Source: Bacteroidota bacterium (GTDB taxonomy: Bacteria > Bacteroidota > Bacteroidia > Chitinophagales > Saprospiraceae). From it: a stretch of DNA of 64,000 bases. Shown piece by piece: positions 21,386-31,049 of the stretch. Every line of letters begins with the position of its first letter. Position 1 is the first letter of the stretch. Location: contig JAFMBH010000003.1 of assembly GCA_017858735.1 (NCBI GenBank), positions 58,712 to 122,711 on the forward strand, written 5' to 3'. The position numbers were made by a program, and so were the translations under genes. A model generated the notes under the pieces. It did no database searches. It was not told where the DNA came from and saw only the letters and a program-made list of their open reading frames with translations.

Positions 21386-21599
21386 TCTTGATGTCTTTTT
21401 CTAGTTCCATTTCAGGATATTCAAAAATCGAAACTCCATAGTTTCCTAAAAGTTCCATGAATGTCCGCTTAGAGTAACCAGCAAGCTCAGCAGCTTGACC
21501 TAAAGACAATGATCCCTTTTCATAAAGCTTAGCTGCAAAAAGAGTTTTAGCTTCCCTTTCATCGAGATTATCAGGTATTTCGAGAGTCATTGTTTTCAT
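21363..21599 (-). CDS. UPF0175 family antitoxin
   Basis: 78 aa; LFAAKLYEKGSLSLGQAAELAGYSKRTFMELLGNYGVSIFEY is typical of UPF0175. Confidence 0.85.
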   Translation of the reverse strand: MKTMTLEIPDNLDEREAKTLFAAKLYEKGSLSLGQAAELAGYSKRTFMELLGNYGVSIFEYPEMELEKDIKNAQNYHL

Positions 21600-21603
21600 A
21601 TTT

Positions 21604-21635
21604 CAAATGTAAGAAAAATTGCTAAGAGTTTCAAA
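21604..21635 (-). promoter_or_regulatory. Bacteroidota-type promoter for the toxin-antitoxin operon
   Basis: Minus strand TTTG (21632-21635), 20-bp spacer, TACATTTG (21604-21611), matching TTTG/TAnnTTTG. Confidence 0.65.
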
Positions 21636-21815
21636 TAAAAGGAGTTTCAGTGAACTTACAACAAAATTCGTAACTGCAAGAAACGGCTGTTGTAGTAGTA
21701 ATTTCTCTTCTTTTTTTTCAAATTTTACCATAGAAAGTTGATTATATCTATTGGCTTATTGGTAAAAATCTGGGGTCTTTCTAAAACGATGTAAAACGGT
21801 GTTTATTAATCCATT

Positions 21816-23255
21816 TTATTCATTAATTATAGCGTCAGCTTCAACTTCCACGAGGTATTCATCCCCTATTAATTTAGCCACCACCAGGGTATTTGTTGGA
21901 TTAATCCCTTCAAACCTTTTACCATGTACCCGTGCAATGGCTTCCCAATGCTGTACATCCGAAACAAAAATCCTTGTTCTGACTACATCCCTCATGGTGG
22001 CATTCATTGATTTTAGAGCACCTTCTATTTTATCCAACACAAAGTGCATTTGAGAATCAGGACTATTGCCACCTATAACCAATGAACCCTGCGTTGCGGT
22101 AGTACCTGAAACAAACACATGATTTCCCTTTTTTACCGCCCGCGAATAACCTGCAAAAGCCTCCCAAATAGTACCACTTGAAGCACTATATCTGCCATTT
22201 CCCTCGTCCATCACTTGAAAAGCGGGTGGAAATGAAGCAATATGCTGGCTTAAATCGCCAGAAGCCGTCAGAAAAGGAGGATATCTATATTCATCTCCAC
22301 AATCGCCGTTTACAGATTTGAATTCATTGATTAAAGCAGCAATTTCCATTTTAGATTCCTCATCTAATCCCATTTTACTTACCTGTTTATTCTCAGCAAT
22401 ATGTTCTAACTCCCCTAACCTTGCTCCAATAATGACTGAATTACAATGAAACTCCTCCTTAATATACAAGGAAGCAAGCTGGGCTATGGATAAATCTAAT
22501 TTTTTTGAAATGGCATCTAATTGTTTAAGTAAGTCTTGAAATTGATTCCAATCACAAACCTCCTCTTGAAATCTTTTATACTTCATTAAAGACCAGGTAG
22601 GTAAATTTTCTACGGAAGGCTCTACTTTTCCCAACCATTTATTTGAAAAAAAACCTCCTGCCACGGTGCCATAACAAAGAACCCTTACCTGATTTTCCAA
22701 ACAATACGGAATCATTTTATTGACAGCCCTTTGATCAAAAAGAGAATGAGAAATTTGATTGGAGACAATGGGTATGTTGGAATCAATAGCCATTTTCAAA
22801 TGAACTGTATCCATATTAGTTACCCCTAACGCATTAATATAGCCTTCCTTTCTCAGGTCATCCAGATAAAACAAGGTTTCAATCCAGGAGGGATCTGTGT
22901 AATCCCAGGCATGAAATTGAAGTAAATCGAGTTGATCTACTTGTAACCTGTTTAAAGCCAATGTCACAGCATCTTTAACCATATCTTTTGAATTATGGCC
23001 AGGTTTAGGTACCCATTTGGTAGCCAAAACAGGTAAAGATTTACCTTCCTCTTTTCTTTTTTTATATAAAAGACCAGCAATAATTTCTGCAGAACCATAA
23101 TGGTCAGCCATATCGAAAAAATTCAAGCCTGCATCCAAATATGCCTCCATATTTTCAACTACAGAGGCAGGATTGAAGGTTGCATTTTTCCGCTCGATAT
23201 CGGCAATTTGCCATAATCCAATGATAACCGGTGGAATATTTATGCTCATAAACAA
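21816..23255 (-). CDS. Aldo/keto reductase fused to a C-terminal RidA/YjgF-like domain
   Basis: AKR part: LDAGLNFFDMADHYGSAE, LLQFHAWDY, GVTNMDTVHLKMA. RidA-like C-term from about aa 345: GNHVFVSGTTATQG...DVVRTRIFVSDVQHWEAIARVHG...YLVEVEADAIIN. Confidence 0.85.
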   Translation of the reverse strand: MFMSINIPPVIIGLWQIADIERKNATFNPASVVENMEAYLDAGLNFFDMADHYGSAEIIAGLLYKKRKEEGKSLPVLATKWVPKPGHNSKDMVKDAVTLALNRLQVDQLDLLQFHAWDYTDPSWIETLFYLDDLRKEGYINALGVTNMDTVHLKMAIDSNIPIVSNQISHSLFDQRAVNKMIPYCLENQVRVLCYGTVAGGFFSNKWLGKVEPSVENLPTWSLMKYKRFQEEVCDWNQFQDLLKQLDAISKKLDLSIAQLASLYIKEEFHCNSVIIGARLGELEHIAENKQVSKMGLDEESKMEIAALINEFKSVNGDCGDEYRYPPFLTASGDLSQHIASFPPAFQVMDEGNGRYSASSGTIWEAFAGYSRAVKKGNHVFVSGTTATQGSLVIGGNSPDSQMHFVLDKIEGALKSMNATMRDVVRTRIFVSDVQHWEAIARVHGKRFEGINPTNTLVVAKLIGDEYLVEVEADAIINE

Positions 23256-23446
23256 ATTATTTTTTCCTTAAAATGTTTTACTCTTTTCAGATTTAAACTA
23301 TTAACAATCAATTATTAACATATATATTTTATCTGAAAAATCCCAAAAAATTTCCTCATATAATATTCTCAGAAAATTTTAATACTATATTATCTTTAAA
23401 ATATTCAAAAGAATAAATAAATTTATAAAATAATTACTCTCAGTTG

Positions 23447-24922
23447 TCACCCCTCGGGAAGTTCCTCAAAATGGGATTTCCCATTTTTATTTTTAAGCCA
23501 GAATAGATAAAACCAGACACTTCCCATAGTCATAACGATTAACCAAACCCAGGTCGCTTTAAAATACCAATGACTAAGAGAACTATTTAAATCCTTTATG
23601 GTATGAAAGACCATTAAAATGGATAATAAAAAGACACCTAACAACGCCAATAAGGTTCTAATTTTTGGAAATTGATAGCCTAACATATTAGCTGAAAGCG
23701 TTTTATTCTTTAGGGGTAAAAATACCACTGAAAGACAAATAAGAATAAAATTCACCAACATGGAAGTGACCATAATATCAATACCTAGAAAAATATCCCC
23801 GGCAAAATGACACCCTAAAATACCCAGGGCAGAAATGAAGGAACTAAACATGATGGCACTTTGAGGTGTCTTCGTTGTTTGATTTACCTGGGCAAAAACA
23901 GGATTTATAATACCATCTTTTGCCCAGGCGAAAACCAATCTTGAAACAGATAAAATCATTCCAGGCAAATCGTTCAATAAAGCAATGGCAGCACCTGATA
24001 GGATAATAGCTGACCAAAATGGATTTAATAAGATGGAAAACAACCCTGGTGCAGTCAGATCTTTTTGTTTTGCTTCCTCCGCAATGTACCACCAGGGAAT
24101 AGAATGATAAACAGCCGCTGAAAAAACAAAGTAATATAATCCTACCAGGGAAATAGCTAAAATAATAGCCTTTGGTAAATTCTGATATGGATTTTTAGCT
24201 TCACCGCCTGCCTGAGCTATGGAATCAAAACCTATAAAACTGGCAAATAATATGGAAGCACCTGTAAAAAGAGTTTGCCAGGAAAATACCAATACTGGTT
24301 TTTCTGATAACGGCTGCCCTGTTTTTTCCAATAAAGCTTTTGTAAAATCTGTATTATCATAATAAAATCCAAAAAAGATCACAATACCACCTAAAATGAA
24401 CATTAGGAACATGAGCGGAATTAAGGTATTTGTATAAAATGCACCTCCCTTAATATTTGTAAAAGTAAAAAAAACCAGAATGGCCATAGCTAAAAATAAT
24501 CTTACATAAGGTATGGTTAAAAAAGCACCTATTTCTACAAATCCGAGGGCATTGAAAAAATCTCTAAAAAAGGGAATCGTAACAAAAGCAACCACACCAA
24601 TAACCAAACTAAGACCAAACCATTGGGAGAAACTCGCTGCAAATCCGACGTATGGATGCAGGCTTCTGCTTGCATAAATGTAACTGCCTCCAGCCCTTGG
24701 CATGGCCGATGCCAGAGCGGCATAAGAAAGGGCAGCAAAAAGAGCGGGTACTGCGGCCATTAAAAAAGCAACTAATACATAAGGTCCTATGCCAGGAACA
24801 TTCTTTTGAATCATTATGGGAACCACATAAATAGAGGCACCGACCATAGAGCAAATACCCGTAGCCGTTAAGGTTAAAAGATTTAAATGTCTGTCCAGTC
24901 CATTGGATTCCTCTTTTTTCAT
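23447..24922 (-). CDS. APC family amino acid/polyamine permease
   Basis: Multi-TM; GICSMVGASIYVVPI, MPRAGGSYIYASRSLHPYVGF, FIGFDSIAQAGGEAKNPYQNLPKAI. Confidence 0.88.
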   Translation of the reverse strand: MKKEESNGLDRHLNLLTLTATGICSMVGASIYVVPIMIQKNVPGIGPYVLVAFLMAAVPALFAALSYAALASAMPRAGGSYIYASRSLHPYVGFAASFSQWFGLSLVIGVVAFVTIPFFRDFFNALGFVEIGAFLTIPYVRLFLAMAILVFFTFTNIKGGAFYTNTLIPLMFLMFILGGIVIFFGFYYDNTDFTKALLEKTGQPLSEKPVLVFSWQTLFTGASILFASFIGFDSIAQAGGEAKNPYQNLPKAIILAISLVGLYYFVFSAAVYHSIPWWYIAEEAKQKDLTAPGLFSILLNPFWSAIILSGAAIALLNDLPGMILSVSRLVFAWAKDGIINPVFAQVNQTTKTPQSAIMFSSFISALGILGCHFAGDIFLGIDIMVTSMLVNFILICLSVVFLPLKNKTLSANMLGYQFPKIRTLLALLGVFLLSILMVFHTIKDLNSSLSHWYFKATWVWLIVMTMGSVWFYLFWLKNKNGKSHFEELPEG

Positions 24923-24968
24923 TTAATTTTACTTTCTTGCAAAATAATATGAATCCTTCTTTTAATAA

Positions 24969-24987
24969 AATTAAAAGCCTTTTAATT
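24969..24987. promoter_or_regulatory. 19-nt palindrome in the divergent intergenic region (possible operator)
   Basis: AATTAAAAG-C-CTTTTAATT between the APC permease (-) and FISUMP (+) genes; AT-rich, so partly expected by chance. Confidence 0.35.
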
Positions 24988-24997
24988 ATTTTTTTAT

Positions 24998-25597
24998 ATG
25001 ATTCGACCGCCAGAAACCATTATTATCGGAGAACAGGAATGGATGAGTAGCAATCTGGACGTAAACTCCTTTAGAAATGGATTGCCCATTCACCATGCTG
25101 TCAATGAAGAAGAATGGGAATATGCTGCAAAGAACCATTTACCCGCTTATTGCCTTTATGAAAATAACCAGACATTAGATTTGATTTTCGGAAAATTATA
25201 TAATTACTACGCGGTAATTAATGAAAATGGTCTGGCTCCGGCAAACTTTAAAATTCCGTCTATCAATGATTGGACAGATTTGGCTGCTCATTACGGAGGA
25301 TTAACAGAAGCTGGAACTCATTTGAAATCAATAGATTGTTGGGAAAGTGGCACTTCTGATGTATCAGTATTACATGAATTATGTCTGTTTAACGGATATC
25401 CAGGTGGCCTCAGATATCCCTTGGGATATTTCGATTTAGCTAATTCTAATGGCTTTTGGTGGACAATAAATGACTATGACCTTGCAAACGCAATGGGAAT
25501 AAACTTATACTACGACGATACCATGCTTTTAAAACGGCATTATTCGAAAGGAAGCGGATTTTCTGTACGTTGCATAAAAATTACTGCTGTATCTTAG
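24998..25597 (+). CDS. FISUMP-domain protein without signal peptide
   Basis: IGEQEWMSSNLDVNSFRNG, YNYYAVINENGLAPANFKIPSINDWTDLAAHYGG, GFWWTINDY, GSGFSVRCIK match the Fibrobacter succinogenes major paralogous domain pattern. Confidence 0.8.
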   Translation: MIRPPETIIIGEQEWMSSNLDVNSFRNGLPIHHAVNEEEWEYAAKNHLPAYCLYENNQTLDLIFGKLYNYYAVINENGLAPANFKIPSINDWTDLAAHYGGLTEAGTHLKSIDCWESGTSDVSVLHELCLFNGYPGGLRYPLGYFDLANSNGFWWTINDYDLANAMGINLYYDDTMLLKRHYSKGSGFSVRCIKITAVS

Positions 25598-28500
25598 GTG
25601 GAATCAATTTATAAATTACCGGAGTGAATATTCTGGACAGTAAGGTCGAACTTATTAGCCCTCCAATAATTACAATCGCCAAAGGTGAAATAAGCGGATT
25701 AGTTGACAGTGCGATAGGAATAAGGCCACCGATAGCCGTTAAAGAAGTTAATATAATAGGTAAAAATCGAATTTCACCCGCTTCTCTGATGGCTTCGTCT
25801 AATGATTTCCCCTCTTCCCTTAACTGATTGGTAAAATCGACCAGTAAAATAGTGTTTTTAATTTCAATACCCGCCAAAGCGATCAAACCTACCACGGCAA
25901 CAAAAGAAAGCGAATTATCCGTCAACCATAAGGCTGTTAATGCGCCAACCATACCTAAGGGAATAACGCTCAAAACGATGATAGTACTTTTAAAGGTTTT
26001 AAACTCCAGCAGTAAAATACCAATAAATAGAAAAACAGTAAGGATTATAATCACCGTAAATCCACTAAATGATTCTTGTCTTGTTTCATATTCACCCCCC
26101 ATAACATAGGTATAACCTACAGGCATAGTGAATTGATCCATTTTAGCCATTACATTTTTAATAACCTCATCATTTAAGTACCCTTTATTAATAAACGCCG
26201 AAAGAGAAACCATCCTTGTCTTATCCAAATGATTTATCGATAAGGGAGAAGACTCGAGTTCCAGATGAGCAAACTGCGTTAACGGAATGGCTTTACCTTT
26301 AACATTTTCCACAAAAAGCGTCTTAAAAACGTCTAAATCAATAGGCCCGGCTTCCTTTTTCTTAATAATAATCTGGTAATCTTCACCATCATCATCGGAC
26401 ATAATACCTATTGGAATACCTGACAAAGCCAAACGAAGGGTTTTATCGATAGACACTATAGGAATACCAAGTATGGCAGCTTTTTCTTTATTTATTTTAA
26501 CTCTCAGGTCTGTTTGAAGATTACTGACAGGATTATTTACATAAATAGTACCGGGGACACTTTTTATCAGATTTTCTATTTTAAAGGCTAAAGCTCTCAA
26601 GGAATCCAGATTATCCCCTAATAATCTGACCTCCACTGGAGCAATGACGGGTGGACCTTGCTCAAAATTATTAATCTGTATTTTGGCACCATGAAAAGGC
26701 GTCCATTCTTGTCTTAAAGAGTCAATAAGGAATAACTTTCTTTCAACCGGCGTATCATCATTTAGTTGAACAAAAATTTCTGCGAAATTTGGTTTTTTAA
26801 TGGATCTAATCTCATTGTAATATATTTGTGGATTTCCCATACCCACATTGGTGGCATAATATTGAACATCATCTAACTTGGCCAGTTCCTTTTCAATAAA
26901 CCCCGAAAGGGTATCTGTATTCTTAATATTAACCTGAGCTGGGGGCGTAATCCTAATGAAAAATTGAGGTTTTTCGGAAGCGGGAAATAAACTAAATCCA
27001 ATAACGGGTATTATTTGAAGCGAAGCAAAAAAGACCAGTAAAACAAAGACCATGGACATAAAAGGTCTTTTTAAAGAAACTTCAAGAATAGGAGCATAAC
27101 TTCTACTGATTCCTTTTTTCAGCACTCTCATGAAAAAATTTCCATCGGAATGTTCTAAATTCTTTTTGAGTAAAATATTTGCCAGGAAAGGTATAATAGT
27201 TAGTGAAACAACCAATGAGGCCAAAACGGAGGCAATAATACTTATGGGTAATGACCTAATGAACTCCCCCGAAGCCTCAGGAAGAAAGATCAGGGGAAGA
27301 AATGCAATAATTAAGGTAGCTGTACATCCGACGACTGCGGTACCAATCTGTGAGGTAGCTTTTAGCACCGCATCTTTCCGACTATACCCATTTAACATCC
27401 ATCTTTCAATATTTTCTATAACTACAATACTATCATCTACTAACAGTCCGAGAGCAACTACAAGGCCAACAATACTTAGCTGATTTAAACTAAAACCGAG
27501 ATAATTCAAAATAATAATACCTATCGACAAAGAGAGAGGTATTGAAATCATCACAATAATTGCGGGTCTGATACCTAAAGGAAGTAAGGTAATAGCGACT
27601 AATAAAATCGCCCAGATAAAATCGAAGCCTAATCCTGAAAGTCTTTTTTGAACCACCTTTGCCTGGTCAAAATGACTAATCATATCAATATTGTTAGGCA
27701 AGGAACTTCTAAATCTTTCTAAAACAGGCTGATAAGCCAGTTGGGTGGCTGCGATATTCTCTCTTGATTTTTGAGCAGCCACCACAAAAATTCCTCTATG
27801 TCCGTTTAATCTGGTAATATGATCTCTTTCAGCAAAAGTCATAGTTACTGTAGCTATATCTCTGAGTTGGATATTCCTATTATTTGCTGTGAACACCAAG
27901 GTATTTTGGATATCTTCTACTTGCTTAAAATTTCCACTTGATTTAACATTAAAATATCTGTTTCCCACATCTATACTTCCCGAGGGAATATTGGCCAATT
28001 CACTTTGGAGATTATTCAACACCACCTGTTGGGAAACGCCAAGGCGCGCCATGCGTTCAAAATCCAAAGATATTTGAATTTGTTCTTCGGGTAAACCAGC
28101 AATTTCAATATTTTTTAAGGAGGGTATTTTTTCTAAAGCCTCGGCAAGAACATCGGCCTCTTTTTTTAATTGCTTCCAGGTAGCAGTCTCCGAAATAAGC
28201 GCCGTTTGAATAACATTTACATTTGAGGGGCTCACTTTTTCCACGGTAGGAAGAGGCATATCAGCAGGAAGCTTTCCTTTTAGCGCTGATAATTCACGAA
28301 TAAGCTCTTGATATTTTTCATTTACATCTACTCCATACTTAAATTCAACTCTGATTACGGCATAACCGTCACCGATAATACTTTTTAACCTGCGAATATT
28401 TTCGAGACCATATAAGGCCTTTTCCATGGGTTTAATCACTAATTCCTCAATATCTACCGGACTGGTTCCCGGATAAATAACGGTCACTGGAAAAATGGGT

Positions 28501-28625
28501 GCGTTCAATTCCGGATCTTCTGCTCGGGGCATATTGATAACGGTAAAAGCCCCAATTACAGAGATGAGCAAAAAAACAATGAGTGTAAAAGGGTAATTTT
28601 TTACCGCGAATTCAGTGATTTTCAT
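25581..28625 (-). CDS. RND efflux transporter permease (second system)
   Basis: 1014 aa; MKITEFAVKNYPFTLIVFLLISVIGAFTVINMPRAEDPE, LGLLVDDSIVVIENIERWM, IALAGIEIKNTILLVDFTNQLREEG. Confidence 0.93.
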   Translation of the reverse strand: MKITEFAVKNYPFTLIVFLLISVIGAFTVINMPRAEDPELNAPIFPVTVIYPGTSPVDIEELVIKPMEKALYGLENIRRLKSIIGDGYAVIRVEFKYGVDVNEKYQELIRELSALKGKLPADMPLPTVEKVSPSNVNVIQTALISETATWKQLKKEADVLAEALEKIPSLKNIEIAGLPEEQIQISLDFERMARLGVSQQVVLNNLQSELANIPSGSIDVGNRYFNVKSSGNFKQVEDIQNTLVFTANNRNIQLRDIATVTMTFAERDHITRLNGHRGIFVVAAQKSRENIAATQLAYQPVLERFRSSLPNNIDMISHFDQAKVVQKRLSGLGFDFIWAILLVAITLLPLGIRPAIIVMISIPLSLSIGIIILNYLGFSLNQLSIVGLVVALGLLVDDSIVVIENIERWMLNGYSRKDAVLKATSQIGTAVVGCTATLIIAFLPLIFLPEASGEFIRSLPISIIASVLASLVVSLTIIPFLANILLKKNLEHSDGNFFMRVLKKGISRSYAPILEVSLKRPFMSMVFVLLVFFASLQIIPVIGFSLFPASEKPQFFIRITPPAQVNIKNTDTLSGFIEKELAKLDDVQYYATNVGMGNPQIYYNEIRSIKKPNFAEIFVQLNDDTPVERKLFLIDSLRQEWTPFHGAKIQINNFEQGPPVIAPVEVRLLGDNLDSLRALAFKIENLIKSVPGTIYVNNPVSNLQTDLRVKINKEKAAILGIPIVSIDKTLRLALSGIPIGIMSDDDGEDYQIIIKKKEAGPIDLDVFKTLFVENVKGKAIPLTQFAHLELESSPLSINHLDKTRMVSLSAFINKGYLNDEVIKNVMAKMDQFTMPVGYTYVMGGEYETRQESFSGFTVIIILTVFLFIGILLLEFKTFKSTIIVLSVIPLGMVGALTALWLTDNSLSFVAVVGLIALAGIEIKNTILLVDFTNQLREEGKSLDEAIREAGEIRFLPIILTSLTAIGGLIPIALSTNPLISPLAIVIIGGLISSTLLSRIFTPVIYKLIPPKIQQ

Positions 28626-28638
28626 ATTATATAACTAA

Positions 28639-29685
28639 TTAGGGCTTTATAATAATAGCGGCACCGTCCTTTAAATAAGGACCACCCTCTATGACTAAGT
28701 AGGTATTTTTATCAAAATCAGCCGCAGTCCAGGCGCCAATTTTATCGAAGCCGGCTATTTTTATCAACCTCTTTTTTACCACCTTTTTGTCGGTAGTAAT
28801 GAAAATAAAGCCATCATTTTGATTGGCATCAAGCAAGGCAGAAAAAGGGATACGATATACTTCAGTACCCTTGGTTGGCGTAATCACAGCCTTCCCAAAC
28901 ATGCCGCTGGCCAATGAAACATTACCCATATTGAGCGGTTTAAGCTCCACGGTCAAGGTGCCAGAAAAGGGATCTACCAAGGCAGACTTCCTGACTATTT
29001 TAGCAGGTACAGCAGTTCCATTTTCAAACTGAATGGTGGCAACCTCTCCTATATTTAAAGTTTGCCATTGATAATCTGACACCCCTGCTTTTAACACCCA
29101 AGCCGTATTTCCAGCAATATCATTGGCTAAGAAAACAGGAGAACCAGGACCTACTACCTGCCCCACATCGGCTAATTTTTTTAAAATAAAGCCACCGGCA
29201 GGAGCTTTAATAGAAGAAAACTGGCCGTTAAAGGTGGCCGTTTTATTCTGCTCTTTCGCCAATGCCAAAGCTGATGTAGCATTCTGGAATTGTTCCAGCG
29301 TGGCCACACTATCCCTATATAAATTTTTGACTCTAGTCAAATCTCTTTCTGCCTTTTCCAAACCAATTTTAGTCATCTGGATTTGACTTTGGATGTCCAA
29401 AGGGTCTAATGTAGCCAAAACCTGACCTTTTTGAATGACGTCGCCCTCCTTAACAAGAACAGACTGAATGATACCGCCCAGTTTAAAGGAGAGATATCTT
29501 TCATTTTCAGTAGTAAAAACACCTGATAACAAGTAGGATTCTCTTATTACTTCCTTTTTCAAGGTTACAATGGTAACCGGAATATTCTTATCTACTATTT
29601 TGTTTTCGGCTACGGGACTTTCATTCTTACAACCAGCAAGCTGTATAATTATTCCAATAAAAATGATTTGGAGAGATCGTTGCAT
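28639..29685 (-). CDS. RND efflux periplasmic adaptor lipoprotein (second system)
   Basis: Lipobox (IQLAGCKN), GGIIQSVLVKEGDVIQKGQVLATLDPLDIQSQ, KAPAGGFILKKLADVGQVVGPGSPV. Confidence 0.9.
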   Translation of the reverse strand: MQRSLQIIFIGIIIQLAGCKNESPVAENKIVDKNIPVTIVTLKKEVIRESYLLSGVFTTENERYLSFKLGGIIQSVLVKEGDVIQKGQVLATLDPLDIQSQIQMTKIGLEKAERDLTRVKNLYRDSVATLEQFQNATSALALAKEQNKTATFNGQFSSIKAPAGGFILKKLADVGQVVGPGSPVFLANDIAGNTAWVLKAGVSDYQWQTLNIGEVATIQFENGTAVPAKIVRKSALVDPFSGTLTVELKPLNMGNVSLASGMFGKAVITPTKGTEVYRIPFSALLDANQNDGFIFITTDKKVVKKRLIKIAGFDKIGAWTAADFDKNTYLVIEGGPYLKDGAAIIIKP

Positions 29686-29690
29686 CCTTT

Positions 29691-31049
29691 TTATTTTAAT
29701 TTTTGTAATTCAGATTGGGCCATTAAATATTGATAATACTTCATATTTTCTTGAAGTAAAGCCGTGGTATATTGGTTTTGAGCATCGTACATTTCAAGCA
29801 AAGTAACCGTTCCTCCTTGAAAGCCCTTCTCGCTAAGTCGCAAATAAGTAGCCGATGTATTTACCTGTTTTGCCATAGAGGCAAAAGCTTTTTTTGTGGA
29901 TATTACTTTGTTGTATGCCATATTAATAGCCATATTCTCTTGATTTTCAATTAGTTCTTTGCTCCATTTTAAAGACTGGATATCCAATTGAATCTGCTCT
30001 CCTTTTAACTTATTCATTTTATTCACCCATAATGGCATCGTTAATTGCAAGCCCCCCATGATGTAAACGCTTTTACTGTTAAATTGCCATCTAAATTCCT
30101 GAGAGCCTATATCAGAAAACAGACTGATTTGAGGCATAAAAAACTGTCGGTTTCTTTTTTCTACTAAAGATTGAATCGATAGCGCAATATCCATCTTTTT
30201 AAGGACCGGATTTCCAGGGGAAACAGTCAACCCTGTCAGATTTTCTGTGAAGTTATCCTCTGGAACAGGCTTTTCAAAAATGAAAGGCAAGTCATTTTCT
30301 CTGTTTAATAAAAATTTCAGATAAAGTTGTGCATTGATAATATTGTATTCAGTTTCCTTTAATTTAGTATCCAACATTTCAATTTCATTCTCCGCCCGAA
30401 GTATTTGAAATGGCAATGCTTTTCCTTCACGAACTAAAATTTGAATGGTCTCTAAGGATTTTTCGAGTAATTTTTTTGAATTTATTAAAATCTTTTGGCT
30501 TTCAATGACCAGTCCAAACTGATAGTATGCAAGTTTAACCGCTAAAATCAATTCCTTTTTATAAATATCTATTTCATTTTCCTGCAAGAGAATCTCCTGC
30601 ATTCTCACGTCCTTTTGGAGGTGTAAATCTCTATTTAAAACTGGGTAGCTTATCCTAATTCTACCATCGTAAAAATCGTTAGGAAGTAGTTGATTTTCAA
30701 CATTTTCTATTTGCGGAAACTGAGCGCTCTGGGTCACCTTATTCAGTGTACTATACACAGGATTCAATAAATCACCGATGGGCAAATCAATCGTTCTACC
30801 TCCAAGAGCTAAGGTATAGGAAAATGAAAAGTCAGCTGACGGTTTAAACCTTTTCTCCGCCTCTTTTAAGGCCAGTTTACCTTTTGCCAAAGGTATATTT
30901 TTCTGTTTTAGCAGCAGATTCTGTTGGATAGCCTCCGCTATATATTGATCGAGCACAGCGTTTTGAGTGTAAACGATCGAAACATTTAACAGAAAAATCA
31001 ATATAAATACAAGTCGAAATATATAGTTCATTTTATTAATATGTGACAT
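29691..31049 (-). CDS. TolC family outer membrane protein (second system)
   Basis: Signal peptide, LDQYIAEAIQQNLLLKQKN, GFQGGTVTLLEMYDAQNQYTTALLQ; start codon overlaps the tetR stop. Confidence 0.88.
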   Translation of the reverse strand: MSHINKMNYIFRLVFILIFLLNVSIVYTQNAVLDQYIAEAIQQNLLLKQKNIPLAKGKLALKEAEKRFKPSADFSFSYTLALGGRTIDLPIGDLLNPVYSTLNKVTQSAQFPQIENVENQLLPNDFYDGRIRISYPVLNRDLHLQKDVRMQEILLQENEIDIYKKELILAVKLAYYQFGLVIESQKILINSKKLLEKSLETIQILVREGKALPFQILRAENEIEMLDTKLKETEYNIINAQLYLKFLLNRENDLPFIFEKPVPEDNFTENLTGLTVSPGNPVLKKMDIALSIQSLVEKRNRQFFMPQISLFSDIGSQEFRWQFNSKSVYIMGGLQLTMPLWVNKMNKLKGEQIQLDIQSLKWSKELIENQENMAINMAYNKVISTKKAFASMAKQVNTSATYLRLSEKGFQGGTVTLLEMYDAQNQYTTALLQENMKYYQYLMAQSELQKLK

